In this document: positions 1 through 11,594 of the stretch, in pieces
Numbering within the stretch: position 1 is the stretch's first letter
How the letters are laid out: each line of letters opens with the position of its first letter
DNA from: Eutypa lata
Lineage: Eukaryota > Ascomycota > Sordariomycetes > Xylariales > Diatrypaceae
Assembly: GCA_022661535.1 (NCBI GenBank)
Contig: JAKULF010000005.1
Span: 3,844,001 to 3,908,000, forward strand
Length of the DNA stretch: 64,000 nucleotides
Reading direction: 5' to 3'
Position numbers and translations under genes: made by a program
The notes under the pieces: generated by a model
Databases searched by the model: none
Seen by the model: the letters and a program-made list of their open reading frames with translations, nothing else
What the model was told of the DNA's origin: nothing

Positions 1-1477
1 GTTTAATTGGTGGTCCCGTTCACTCCACGTACTGTGGAGGCTTAAATGGAAGGCTCCCCTTAATGATCGCTTATATTTTTAGTCATTCGTGTGTAAGACC
101 GAACACTGCCGTCGGAGTAGCCCTATCCGTACATACGCGTACTACAACATTAGCTCAGCAATGAGCTAGAGAGCATATTATGTGCGTAGAGCGTGAGGCC
201 AAAGTTTCCAAAGAATGGGATGACAGGCCAAGCGCCCCTGGTGGACGGAAAAAAGACCCTTCCCCTTTTCCCGCATCATCGCCCGGAACGAAGTGGGCCC
301 TTCGGGTTGCCGACACCTCGGACTTTGACACTAGTTCTGCTGGTTGAGGCTAGTGCCAATAGATCCCTAGTATTTCTAGCTTCTTTAAGGGTAGGCTTCG
401 CAATGCTTTGTCTTTTAAGGAATGCCGTGCATAAATGCGGATCCAAGATGAGCACCCTGCAGGGCAAATTATATTTTAAAACGGATTGCAGTCCTCTTAA
501 GTTAGCGATGAGTTATATATTATTTGAATGTCACGATCGACTTGCTCGACAGTCTCCTACTTCGTTACCGATGCACTGGATCACTAGAGTAGGCTGGCGC
601 TTCACGAGTCAAGCCGAAATGAAATAGTCGTAGATCGTGCAGTATAGCACATGCGATAGGCTACTTCTCGGTTAGATTTGGTGTAGGGCGCGTGGTGTTC
701 CGCGCTGTGTCTCCGTTAAAGAACCCACATATTTTATGTCGTGCTACTACTGGTTTGAAAGATGCTATAGTTAACTCAAGTTGGTAAATATAAGCGCTAG
801 TCATACGCCCGTCTGCCCACCAAGCGATTTTAAAGATGCGCTGTTTATTTGTAAGATCGTCTAATGATGCACCAATACAGCCCGCCCACACCACACACAC
901 CATACACACACGCACACACACATGTATATGGAGAGCTAGATCCATGCAGCCGTAGCAGTTCATTCCGATGCAGGGTCCAGTAGGTATAACGTAGCTTGAT
1001 GTCTCTCTGTCAACTCTGTTCCTGGTGGTTAGTGGGGGCTGCCAAGACCTGAAATGCCGCTACATCGGAGACTAAGTCGTACAGGAACGTGTTGTCAGGG
1101 ATCGCTACCCAGATTACGGGTGAACATCCGAATGATTGGCACAGATCGCATGTGTAGTCGACCCACCGAAGGGGTTCAGCCGATCTACTGCAAGCCTCTC
1201 TTTGTGTTTTTAGTGGCAAACCATAGCCATTGTGTTCCTCCCTTCCGTTCCAGCGAGGTGTCTCTCTTTTCTTCTTTTTTCAATGGTAAGGTAGGGATGA
1301 CGACGGTCGAATTCTAGGCCCCTCCGACCCCGGATTTCTAATTGTTTTATTACCTATGCTTCCCTCGCCCCCTCCCCCATACAATGTGACACTCCCCTTG
1401 TTCGTAATTTTATCCACGTACCTTTTTTCGTTTGTCTTTTGAGTGGAAAATCCCGTCGCAGGTCGTTCGGCCAGGCA
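1..1477. other. Left-edge region without recognisable gene
   Basis: No coding exon that I can recognise. Open frames here use non-ATG starts or resemble nothing known. The only structure seen is a short CA/TG-type dinucleotide stretch at about 886-922. It probably includes the promoter of the gene starting at 1478. Confidence 0.5.
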
Positions 1478-3110
1478 ATGTTGACCTTTACCATAGAATC
1501 ATGGGTTTGGTACGCACTGACGTGGTTGGTGGTGGTGGCCAGACTGTACGTTCTTCACACACACCTATGTGGCCCGGATATGGATACTTACAAGTCGCAG
1601 CGCGTCTCGGAGGGTGTTGCTTGGGTCCTTCAAGAAGTTGCAGATTGACGATGGACTTATGATGATTGCGATGGTATGGCATGACGCTTAGATCGCGAGA
1701 GCGATTTACATAGCGGACAAACCTATACTAACCTCACCCCTAGGTAACCGACACGGTTCTCATAGTCGGCATGAACATCATATCAACGACCAGCAGTAAC
1801 CTTATCGATCCCGCAAATCCTATAGAACTTACTCCCGATGTCATCAGCGAAAGGGTGTACGGTTCCAAAATGGTTCTCCTCGTGGAACAAATGCAACTCA
1901 TAACTATCTGGCTCATGAAGGCCTGCCTCTTGATCATGTATGGTCGCTTGACGTCAGTGCCTCCTGCAAGTCCGTCTGGTCGAGGGTTTTTCAACTTACA
2001 TATTGTCTATAGTACGAGTTTGACACAACACGTAGTGGTGAAGATTGTTTCGGCCTACGTAGCCATTGGATTTGTTGTCAGTAAGTAATACTCTTGTCTA
2101 TGCTACAGCCTGTCTTAGATGGACTCCAACTCCTTACCAGACTTTGTTTCGTATTTTTCACAAAGATATCCTAACAAAAATTTATAGTGGAAATCCTATA
2201 CTTCGGCGTATGGTGTCGGCCTTTCAGTCAATACTGGGCAGTCCCCCCTGATAATGGTAACTATTCCCACCTTCTTTCTTTTAATTAGTCATGCTAACAG
2301 TATATAATCAGTTCAATGTTCGGCCGCTACGAATCACCTTATCACCAACGCCGTTCTCAATATTTCGTCAGATATCATGATTATATTACTTCCCATGCCG
2401 GTTTTCCTAAAATCACAACTTCCTACCCGGAAGAAGGTGATGCTATGTGGTATATTTGCTCTGGGAACATTTACAGTAGGTCCAACTCTGCGTATTCTTG
2501 GTCGCATCGCGGATATATTGGCTATGGCGTGGTGGTGTCAGGGCCTACCTTAATATCACAAGGGAAGCGATACTAATCATATATCCATCATCAGGTCCTC
2601 TCTGCAATTCTCAACAAGTACTACAGTTTCAACGCGCCCTTTGCCTCGGATTGGACGTATTGGTATATCCGCGAATCCTCCACGGCGATCATCACAACCA
2701 ATCTCCCGCTCACGTACACCTTGGTACGGATCGCGCTGAACTTCTTCGGGCTCGGCAGCAAACTGTCCACGGCACGCAAATCCCACCCGGGGTCGCACTT
2801 TCGACCGAGCTACGGGACGCGCATCAGCTCGAATGCGAGAAGCGGGGAAGCGGCGAATTTCGACCGGTCCGATAGCCAGGAGGAGATCAACCGGGAGTAC
2901 GGGGTCCCGCTGCGGATATATCAGAAGCACGAGGTGCGCTTCAGCTCCCACACGATCGAGACCCGAGCCGAACGCGCCGACCGGATGCAGGTCGTGCCGG
3001 AATCTCTGAGAGATACTACCGCGAGTAAAAAGCCCAGACCGTCTGGGGAGGAATCCGACGATGCGGCGTCAAAAGACTCGGCCGTCGGGGTGGTCACGGT
3101 GTGTCATTGA
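1478..3110 (+). CDS. Pth11-like / SAT4-family rhodopsin-domain integral membrane protein
   Basis: Polytopic plasma-membrane protein of the fungal rhodopsin-domain (SAT4/Pth11-like, GPCR-like) family; ligand and partners are unknown. Hand-spliced exons are 1478-1545, 1601-1673, 1744-1952, 2013-2080, 2188-2256, 2312-2475 and 2595-3110, giving 388 residues in frame. All six introns have GT...AG ends, several with CTAAC-type branch sites. Family hallmarks read across the junctions: ESWVWYALTWLVVVARL in the first helix, KKLQIDDGLMIIAM after it, MEILYFGVWCRPFSQYWAV before a Cys-containing loop, and SDWTYWYIRESSTAIITTNLP near the last helix. The cytoplasmic tail (about 110 residues) is hydrophilic and rich in Ser, Arg and Glu. 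There is no N-terminal CFEM domain. The start is the first in-frame ATG; it leaves a very short N-terminus, so a small upstream exon could be missing. Next door is only decayed DNA, so context does not help. Confidence 0.85.
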
Positions 3111-4338
3111 ACACAGCGTAGATGTAGATATGATAGCGTTTGAATTATAATAGACTTTTCAAGACCACACTTTGTGACGGTCGAATTGTTTAACATGTTG
3201 TGGAACGTAATGCAGGGTCGTCTCAGGGAACATGCTAGATCATAACTCCTTAACGATACGCAGACATTGCCTGCCCTGCAAGGAGCTCCTACACCAGACA
3301 GGGAGGATGGGTATTTAAAGGGGCTTATGGGCCCCACAGGAACGTAATAACACAATATTTATTAGGTGGAATTCCATGAACTACTCAAAACGGCATCTAT
3401 CTCTGGCCAAAGGGGTCCCATTTCCGCCTAACTGTGAGCATTCTCGTCCGACCAGCCTTATGCACATTGTATCGATGCTTTGGAAAGTAGTTGGCACGCC
3501 TGATTCACAATATTGCAAAGAGCCAGTGCACTTGAAAAGTGAATAAAGGGTAGCCAAGGTCGATAGATCTATAGGAGAGGGACTTCCGCCACACCATGGA
3601 TCTACCTCACACACTGAAGACGAAAAGGTATATATTGACAATTGGCGAGACATTCCATCCATTATGCACCTTCATCACCTTAGGATTATTTCTCATATAC
3701 TTGCCTTCAGTCCGAGCACTCTTTAGGCTCGTATTATGCATTCAGGTGTCATCGTGTAGAGCCTTATGTCGCAAACAGTCTGCCTCCTTCCCTTGGTTGA
3801 GTAGGAGAACCTGAAGACACATCAATTTCTATCATTACTCGCTCGGTTATGGAATGCTTTCCCCCTGAAGTTTGAGACCGCCAAAGTATTCTGTGTATTC
3901 GTCACTTTTACTACCATTCTTGCTGGGACACTAGTAGTAAGTCTTTCTATGCTGGTACAAAATCTCTGAACGAAAGATAGAGCCAACCGTCTCAATCCGC
4001 CAACAGACCGGGATTAGAATGTTGAGGTATTAGATTTGTAACAGTATACACCTGGCGAGGATGACAGTCAAAGCGTCATTCCACATGTATCTATCAATGA
4101 CACGAAGGTTCATGTGATTCTTCCTACGTCACATTCCGATGTAAACCTCCGCAAACTAATACTAGCTAGGTAAGCGATCATAATACTCTAAAAGCTATTC
4201 CACCCCTTGGTTCTTTTGTCTTTCCCAAGGGTCTTCTATTTAGCCCCATCTCTATGGCAAATAGTCAAATTGAAGTCGCGCAAAGGCTTATCCTTCAAAG
4301 AGTCTCTCTCTACTGGGCTATCCAAACCCGACACTCCT
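3111..4338. other. Intergenic, no gene seen
   Basis: Mixed-composition DNA between the Pth11-like gene and a decayed gene. Short open frames on both strands have no recognisable domain and no convincing splice pattern. Confidence 0.45.
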
Positions 4339-5424
4339 TTTATGGAACGAGACTTTCGACAAGCCCCTGCTGGCGGGCGGGAGCCACCTCACGAAGGTAT
4401 CAGGTGTGCTTGACTACTTGAATTCGCTGGCTCCTGAGCAGGACGATGAGCTGCTCCTAATGATGGACGCCTACGATATACAGATGCAACTGCCTACGTC
4501 GACCCTCACTAGATGGCACTACGAAGCCCGCGACGCCGCCCAGCAGCGGATTGTGGCAGGGCGAGTGGGGGCTCTGCGGCGGGAGTTCGCGGAGGCCTCG
4601 GGGTTGATCGAGGACGGGAACCCGCAGCACGCCCCCGAGCACTTCCCCGACGACGGCGCTCACTGGCCCGACAACCAGTACGGCGGGTCCGACCAGAGCG
4701 TGTTCGCCAACATGTACGGCCGGCAGGAGTGGGTACGGGAGAGGCTGCGGCTGAAGCACGCGCGGTCCGGCACGAAAGCCCGGATATCGTAGATCTTCGG
4801 CACGTGCATCGATGACGCCGTCTCGCCGAGCTTCACGCACGAGGAGTTCGATCCGGACCTAAGCGTCGGGAACCCGTGCGAGTTCGGCATCTACCTTGAC
4901 GTCTGGAGCCACTTCGGGGACCAAACCATGAACTCCGAGTGGGACGGCAGCTAGGTGATCTATAATCAGACGGCGCCAGAGGACCAGGTCGTGAGCAGGA
5001 CGGTATTCGACTGCCCCGCGCGAGTTCCTGCCACAGTTCCGGACGATGTCGTTAACTCCACGCTGCCTATTGAGTCCGATGGCGTGTAATTCTCTAATGG
5101 CTCGTCACCGTGGCTTACAAAACCACTTTATACCCACTACTGTTTATCCCAGGTTCCGGTCTTTAGATACATGAATGGGTCGAAAGAGCACCGCGAGTGG
5201 GATTGGCCGAAGGTTTGGTATTAATCATAAGCCCGAATTATGTTGGGTGATTTAGAGACGGCGCTTGCAGGTTAGTCCGGAGACATGATATGGAGCGATC
5301 ATAAGGTCAATTCGGACTTGAGGGTCGACGGCGGCGCGTGGACAGATAAAGGGGACTTGATGACATGGGACGAACTATGCCCAGTTGATTATGACCAGGA
5401 AATATTCCGTGATATTAATAACTA
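4339..5424 (+). pseudogene. Decayed copy of a conserved fungal protein of unknown function (in-frame stops)
   Basis: A long reading frame resembles a conserved fungal family I know only as hypothetical, possibly [23 protein letters not shown]. Recognisable blocks are KVSGVLDYLNSL and DDELLLMMDAYD (about 4395-4475), YGGSDQSVFANMYGRQEW (about 4680-4735), CEFGIYLDVWSHFGDQT with MNSEWDG (about 4880-4950), and a tail with WTDKGDLMTWDELCP ending at TAA 5422-5424. The frame is broken by stops at about 4790 (TAG), 4951 (TAG), 5088 (TAA) and further 3' ones near 5222 and 5274. Between the first and second blocks the copy seems shorter than its relatives, suggesting an internal deletion. No starting exon was found. 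The stops can be explained by C:G to T:A transitions. It is dead as read. Family memory is moderate and the function is not known to me. Confidence 0.6.
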
Positions 5425-5648
5425 ATAATACAAATCAGCGCGCATTTGAGTTTCGCATCGAGAAACGATTGGTCTAACAGAGGTTCTTAACGATAGTCAT
5501 TCGTTTTCATTCTCCGCCTCTATATATGGAAAAGCACAAACTAGCCCTCAGTAAATATCCATTTGCAAAAATTTTCCAATTGTCCACCTTTTAAGCCAAT
5601 GAATTCTATAGTTACCATCTTCCACATTCATCAAAAGCCAAAATTTCT

Positions 5649-6522
5649 CTAAAAGAACTTGCTGTCCAGCTCGCCCTTAGTATTTCCGATCTGCACTTGA
5701 TAGACATAGGCGTCCACCACCACGCCCTCACCGCGGTAGGCGCCGAACTTGGGGTCGCTCCGGCCCGGGAACATGTTGCCCTCGACGACGTTGGTGCCCG
5801 AAGTGGAGAACGTGACCGTCTCGCCGCCCCACCACAGCTTCACGTGGCCCCCGCTGCTCTTGGCCAGGATCTCGAGGCCGACGGTGTAGGTGGTCTCGGG
5901 CTTGATCGCCGTCTTCCACTGCGGGGCACGGCTGGCCCCGCCATCGGAGGAGTAGCCCAGCTGCAGCTCGCCGTCGCGGATCTCCAGCGACAGGGGAATG
6001 TTGGCGCCGCCGCCACCGCTGTTCGCCTCATACTCCTTCCACTGCCAGACCATGAGCGCGTGCGGCGTCGCCCCTAGCGAGAACTCATATCCGATGAAGT
6101 ACGTCTCTCCAGACTTCGTCTTCTTGTTGAGGGCATGGTACTCGGTACTGATTCGCATTAGTTACATCAAGCTGATGGACTGCCATGAAGACACCAGCAG
6201 GATCTTGTGGCAATTGCCAATTGGGTCTTGAACGAAATAGAACAACGAGGTCGGACAATGGATACCGGACTGCTTACCGGATGCTGGTTTCGTTGCGGTG
6301 GAAGTGGGCGCACTTGGTGCCGCGCCTGTCTACGTCGCTCTTGATGTACAGGCCGTCGCTATTCTCCTTCACCTTCACGCCTCGCTCGGCTTCTAGCTCG
6401 CGCGATCCGATCACAGCGGGATCGTCGCCGCGGGCCGCATTGTAGTCCACTAACAAAGCACTAGCGGCTAGGCTACTGAGAACGAGGATATTCAAGAGGG
6501 AAAGGGGGTTGATGCGGGCCAT
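5649..6522 (-). CDS. Secreted glucuronan lyase-like protein, polysaccharide lyase family 20
   Basis: Predicted extracellular lyase cleaving beta-1,4-glucuronan by beta-elimination, like the Trichoderma PL20 enzyme. Exons 6522-6278 and 6147-5649 splice (GTAAGC donor, CTAAT branch, CAG acceptor) to 247 residues, the usual PL20 size. Residues 1 to about 24 form a signal peptide with a hydrophobic core (ILVLSSLAASALL). The jelly-roll body carries strong family blocks: TEYHALNKKT, GETYFIGYEFSLG, ALMVWQWKEYEAN and GNMFPGRSDPKFGAYRGE near the C-terminus. Without the splice neither half is a full domain. It stands alone between a pseudogene and a repeat-rich region. Glucuronan lyase is the best-fitting activity; the exact substrate cannot be read from sequence. 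Confidence 0.87.
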
Positions 6523-7071
6523 GTTGGGTATTTCAAATCGTGTCTACTCCACTAAGAAATAATTTCTCGTTCGGGGGGGGGGGAGAGATTTACTTGATTT
6601 AAGTGACATGAAGGGGTGTTTTCAGATTCGCTTTAAACTACTATTTATACATACTCTTGGTCCTATATATACCAAGTGTATAGCGTCAGCCAGTTGCAGT
6701 AGGACTAGGTCATTGCTCCATTTCTGACCTTGATCAGCGCGATCAAGTCATATTACCTCAGCTACCTGCTAGATTCGGAAACGTTCCACAAGGAAAGTTT
6801 CGGCCACCAAGCTCCTCCAAAGACTGTACAACGTGAAGTTCTATCTAGTGTCATAATATATGACAATAAGGGTTGTATCCATAAGCCATTAATGTGTGGT
6901 AACACAATGAGCAATACTTCTGACTCTTGCTTCCAGCTGCGAAAGGCTCGGCGCGTCAGCACATTGTCGATGTTCATTCATTTTCGCGCAAGATCTCTGA
7001 TAGCGCAAACTTGGTGGCTTTAGCCCGGTCACCTGTCATTATCAAACACTAAAAGATAAAAAGGACGACGG
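6523..7071. other. Promoter side of the PL20 gene, otherwise empty
   Basis: Contains a homopolymeric G run of about 13 bases near 6570-6584, inside the probable 5' region of the PL20 gene, and AT-rich sequence. No gene recognised. Confidence 0.4.
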
Positions 7072-7275
7072 TTAAAAGATCAAATAAATTAATGACGATC
7101 TGACTGCATAAAAACATGGCAGATGCTGCGCTATAAAGAATTTCACAGCCATGCCCAATAAGCCAAATAGGAGGCCATAGGACATGAGGGCCTTCTTGTC
7201 GTCGAGGCGGTCGAAGATGAAAGTATTAGAAGGCCTGCGCCGCAGGATATCGGCGTCTGGCTCAGACATGACAAT
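7072..7275 (-). pseudogene. Possible fragment of a P-type cation ATPase
   Basis: A short minus-strand frame reads SEPDADILRRRPSN, then DRLDDKKALMSYGLLFGLLGM. This looks like the segment of fungal Na+/K+-type P-ATPases just after the hinge, where the E/D-A-D-I-M-x-R-x-P motif is followed by a helix with SYG-x-x-G. Nothing of the P-domain or of the remaining membrane helices is found around it, so at best it is a relic. The match is short and was judged by eye; a chance resemblance is possible. Confidence 0.3.
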
Positions 7276-7320
7276 CATAACTAAGTCCTCCCGTCGGAAA
7301 AGGGGTGTCACGGCCTGACT

Positions 7321-7351
7321 AAACCATTAAACCATTAAACCATTAAACCAT
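7321..7351. repeat. 8-bp tandem repeat AAACCATT, about 3.9 copies
   Basis: Four consecutive near-perfect copies of AAACCATT. Not the TTAGGG-type fungal telomere repeat. Confidence 0.9.
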
Positions 7352-7540
7352 CGTACCCCCCAGAATTTCCAAAAGTAATACAAAATTCCAAGGCGCACAA
7401 ATATTCCTTAAATAAATACATAAATCTACGGCCTTACTATTACAAATAACCAATCCGCCAACCAATCTTATTAATGCTACAAGACCTATTAGGACCGTAA
7501 CATGTATAACAAAATCTAATCTGGCCCGGTTAGCTTTTGC

Positions 7541-7660
7541 AAAAAAAAAAAAAAAAAAATCTTTTCCGTACTAAGATTTGAACCCAAAGACTGCTATGCA
7601 TATAAGGCGGTTAAGTTATAAAAACTGACTTTCGGTTTTTTTTCGCTAAGTCCTGCACCA
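7541..7660 (-). repeat. Degenerate tRNA-like (SINE-like) element ending in poly-A/T
   Basis: On the minus strand a B-box-like GGGTTCAAATCTT (7573-7585) is preceded by tRNA-arm-like sequence and followed by a T run that is a 19-A homopolymer on the plus strand (7541-7559). This is the layout of a Pol III-transcribed tRNA-derived element with an oligo-T terminator. The A box is poor, so it is probably inactive. Confidence 0.35.
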
Positions 7661-7689
7661 GCACTACGACCTACCGTAAATTGTAAAAC

Positions 7690-8180
7690 TTGATTCTATA
7701 TACGTAGGTTCGCAAGCTGTAAATCTATAAGCAGTAGGCCTGTAAGCGGTAAGTCTGTAACACTTTATTCTATTTTAATATAGGGGCTAGTGGCAAGGGA
7801 TCAGGGCTATTATACAGCTTCGAAGCCTTCGGTTTTCTGACATCTATAAGATGCAGATCTGTCCCTTCTGTACTTAGATTCCTTCCTTTCTTTTACAAGG
7901 TGATCTGTACCATATAGACTTTAATACATTTGGTATATGCGTATCATCCATCTTAGCTCACCCGGGCTTACTGTACCGGTTCAATATATGTAGGTCTATA
8001 AGCTGTAGATCTGTAAGCAGTAGGTCTGTAAGCTGAAAGGACCTGCCACCACCTAGCACCAAGCACCTACCTAGGCCAAAAGCTAGATGGTCAGCAGGTA
8101 TGTAGGTAGTCAAGTGCACCACCACCTAGGTCATCAAACCCTAGGGTATTTACAGCTTCATTGTAGGTCTGTATCTCTTT
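7690..8180 (+). repeat. Diverged minisatellite of the GTAGGTCTGTAAGCTG family
   Basis: Repeats of a motif like GTAGGTCTGTAAGC(T/A)G occur at about 7705-7765 and 7985-8040. They are followed by an ACC(A)CCTAG-rich segment and a stretch containing CCCTAGGGTATTTACAGCTTC with TGTAGGTCTGT. The same combination appears at about 61930-62560, so this is one dispersed family. Confidence 0.7.
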
Positions 8181-8284
8181 TAAGACCCCGTCCCTTCCTA
8201 GCAAACAATGATAAAACAGTCATTGATTTGAGATGTTTTAGGATTCAAGGGTCATTAGGCTGTAGCTGAGATACTCATTTTTGG

Positions 8285-8680
8285 AGTGTGAACATCAATT
8301 GTGCGGATGTCGATGGGTTCACACCACTTGGCATCGCCGTTGAAAGGGGTCAATTCACCCTGGCAAAAGCTCCTAGGAAAGCACGCCCAGATGTGGCCCA
8401 AATCTACTACTAACTGCTCACCCTTATGATTTACAGCATTAAATGGACACAAACCTCTGGTTGAATTGCTCCTCGAACATGGTGCGCATATACACCATCT
8501 TTCTGATAATAAGGAGACACCTGTGATCAATGCTGCCAAAATAGGCCACAACATGGTCGCGAAGATACTTATTGAAATGCATGCGGATATTTTACCCTAA
8601 AAGATGATGACGGGCGTACAGCGTTGCTATATGCCAAGCAAAAAGCATACTTGTACTCACTAAAGCCTATTAGTAACAGG
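8285..8680 (+). pseudogene. Ankyrin-repeat remnant
   Basis: Three pieces of ankyrin repeats can be read in shifted frames: VNINCADVDGFTPLGIAVERGQ (first 20 residues of an early repeat, about 8288-8390), then LNGHKPLVELLLEHGA and ETPVINAAKIGHNMVAKIL (about 8438-8600), then DDDGRTALLYAKQKA (about 8600-8650). Frames change between pieces and a stop closes the second, so no intact protein is encoded. TPL-x-x-A and LLLEHGA are standard ankyrin helices. The remnant is probably part of a former multi-repeat gene; nothing upstream identifies its partner domain. Confidence 0.65.
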
Positions 8681-8946
8681 TAATAATGAGAAGTATATCT
8701 ACCGAGTTAAGCTGGACACAAAGAACAGCGGTAATACAATGCTTAACAGCACCTTATCATATCATACTAAAAACGGTGTTCTCCTCTCCTTAAGGAAAAG
8801 TACTAAATCTTCATCAATCAATCTCAAATAGGATATCTTATATATCACTAATTCCGACCTAGTCAGGGGGGCTTCGCATGTCTTAAGTTGTACTAAGGCG
8901 GGCATTACTGATCTTACATAAAACTAAATCTTAACCAACATTCGGG
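8681..8946. other. AT-rich spacer downstream of the regulator gene
   Basis: Short AT-rich intergenic stretch; no feature recognised beyond the likely 3' region of the minus-strand regulator gene. Confidence 0.4.
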
Positions 8947-11594
8947 TTACCAAAAATCCCCCGTCCCGCGGCTTAATCCGTTATAACCTTGCCCGAACCC
9001 GTATCCAAAGAGTGACGCGAACTCGTCCGCGGGTGGCGGTAAACCGGACATGCTCCCATCCGCAGCAAATATTGGTGCAGCAGATTGGACTGGCGCAATA
9101 CCATTTCTTGCCGTGTTCATGAAACCTTGCGAAAAGTTGGCCGGCTGTGGAGGCAAAGGCATCGAGGCACCTAGGGAGGAGCTCCCCGCCTCCTGAACAG
9201 ATGAGTCGGTCTTCCATAGCTTCTCCCACTGCTTGAAGCGTGCGTAGTCCGTCTCAGGCGTGGCACCAGTCACATCTTCGGTGGCGTCCAGCCTGGCGAT
9301 AGCGCGCTCGAATGCCTCGATAAGCGACGCCTCAGCACGTGCAGATTCGCCGCCCGCCGCCATCTCTTTTATCATCCCCATGCCGTAGCGCAACGAGTTT
9401 CGCAGGCGATCCGTCTTCTTCTGCAGGCATTGAGTGATGATCACGAGGAGCGCGGCACGACAGGCGCTGAACTCTGTGTAAGATGCGCGTGCGAGCCCGA
9501 CTGTATTTCGAAGGAGATGGCACGTGTCGATAATTGTCAGTGCAGCATCAACACAGTCCGTGACAAGGATCGATCGCTGGTTCGTTCGGCCGGATGTGGA
9601 TGACCGAGGTACTGAATCCGCGGGAGAAGTCGAGACGTTGGCATTACTTCTCGTTGATTCTTTCGGGAAGATGAAAGATCGACCGGCAAACATGCGAACG
9701 AGGCAGTACTCGAGCTTCAGGTGCATGTTAGGGCGAGAGACAGAGGACTGTACACTGGCATCTTTTTGAAATATGTCGTCAGGAAGAGACTCCCACCATC
9801 TGAGAAATTTGTCTTTGATCTCTACAAGTTTTGTCAGGCCTTCTGGCATCTCATGTTTTGCCTGCGTCCTGAGGATGAAACTGTGCCGAATGATAAGCAT
9901 GCATAAAAGAAAGGGTTAGATCGACTTCATGCTTACATCTCGTGAGCTATTGTCCCCAAGACCTGGTTCAAATGCAGCGTTGCCATCATACGACGGTAAT
10001 GTAGCGGTGGACTCAGTGGCCACATATCTGAACAATCGACGGGCATTTCCGCGTCGACATCTGAACTTGAAATCGAGATTGGTCTACCATGAAATATGCC
10101 AACCCGCCTAGTAGTATTCGTTAGACAACCCAATTATAATGCCCAGGGAGTTTTAATCGGACGTTACTTCTCTATCGTGTAAGCAGTCCACCACACGCGA
10201 TTTCTGGTCTCGCGGACAACTGGGTCTAGCCCTTCCCCAGTATATTTCCTATGCATGCCATTCTGTATAGCCAATTTGACTGCAAGGTTTAGGTATATAT
10301 ATGACAAACCAGATGCGTCAAGCGGCAAGGTGTATAAACCAATGAGGAGACACGCCTGAACGCTCTCTAGCGAAGCGATCGTAATAACATCGGGCACGAG
10401 CCGACATGCCTGCTGGTAGAACATGATGCCAACAGAATCCTCTGAGAAGGGGCCAGGTCCAGGGGATGGATCATGAGATGAATCGCCATTGCACTCATGT
10501 TGAGAATCGAGGTACGCATACTGCGTGCCAATTGCGAGGATGATGAACAGCATGCATACAGTTCCGACGTCGCGTCGAGAAAGTGATTGAGCATTCTCGT
10601 AGGCCATCTTGAGCTTGCCCATCAACCAACCTCGTTCGACATAAAAGTAGTTCGTCTCGGCATGCTTGAAGAATGCCTCGACGAGGTAAGTAGCTACATA
10701 GCGAGGAGGAAGTGAAGCCAGCGAAGTGAGTGTATCTGAAGATGACTGCAGCTCTTCAGGGCGGTAATACTCCTTGATTCTGGGATCTTGTGTGGCATCC
10801 TGTAGATATAATTAAGCCCTGTGAATGGGTGGATTTAGCGAAAGCTCAATACGTACATTTCTATCCGGATCTGGTACACACTGCTCAACCCATTCCTTGA
10901 TTCGCATGGAAAAGTTCCAATGCGAGAACTCGCCGGAGTAATCTACATCCGGTATCCGTTAATGGACCTATATTGGGGCATCAACCGGGGCTGTCACTTA
11001 CGTGTGATGTTATTTTCGAGCGGCTTGACGGTGAAATTTTCATCGTCTACTCCAAGGCAGCTAGAACTATGTGACTGTACATCAAGTAGCCTGGGTCTAC
11101 TTTGTTGCTTATCAACGGATTCCGCTAAGTTCCGAAGAGTCTCTGCATCTAGATTGCTATTACCGATATAATGAGACAGTATCTTCTCCATATAGTCAAG
11201 GCGTTGCTCAATTCCCATCGATCCCTGCGGCCTGGAAGGGGGATCTCTACTAAGAACAGTCAGTAAACGAGGTTTGCCTATTGGGTCGCCGCTTTGTGGA
11301 GTATTACTCCGGGGTTTCTACCTAGTAGCTGTAAGTTCCGGCCCGGTGTCGCTACCTCTGATCGGCGGCCGGATGAACTCGCATCGCTGGTGCAGCCGCA
11401 TGCATCTCCGACACGGCACGCCTCCGTCGCATTTCTCTTTCTGCTTTCTGCAATTGTCGCAGCTTTAGGTGCAAATAGTTGAGTAACATATCGTGAGTGG
11501 TGGAAGGGTTTGTGGCTTACGCTCTAATGGCCCGTTTACGATCCCTTTCTGCCACCCGACGCTGCCTTTGTCTCTGAATGTTCTCACTATCCAT
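8947..11594 (-). CDS. Zn2Cys6 (Gal4-type) transcription factor with fungal_trans domain
   Basis: Nuclear DNA-binding regulator. Exons 11594-11521, 11462-11322, 11249-11002, 10942-10857, 10799-10168, 10107-9937 and 9880-8947 splice in frame to 761 residues; all six introns are GT-AG. The zinc cluster spans residues 26-52: Cys 26, 29, 36, 42, 45, 52, the exact C-x2-C-x6-C-x5/6-C-x2-C-x6-C spacing, reading ACDNCRKQKEKC and GGVPCRRC. It is preceded by a very basic stretch (RQRQRRVAERDRKR). A linker with a heptad-like segment (IEQRLDYMEKIL) follows. The fungal_trans region covers roughly residues 190-450, with the hallmark NRVWWTAYTIEKRVGIFHGRP crossing an intron (shown here in part: GIFHGRP is the classic end). 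The C-terminus is Gly/Pro/Phe-rich. It is the only regulator next to the 12-24 kb catabolic genes and is the likely pathway-specific activator. An apparent stop after the zinc cluster lies inside intron 2. Confidence 0.9.

Larger units (their letters stand above)
7312..8284. other. Repeat-rich, non-coding stretch
   Basis: Gene-free DNA made of a short tandem repeat, a poly-A run with a tRNA-like sequence, and a diverged minisatellite (each listed separately). No coding exon seen. Confidence 0.6.

Noticed and set aside
193..627. Open frame of 144 codons at the left edge
   Set aside because: Starts at GTG, has no recognisable domain, and the composition looks random.
1432..1648. Two overlapping frames starting with TTG in the Pth11-like gene
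   Set aside because: They are the unspliced first exon read through intron 1; the true start is the ATG at 1478.
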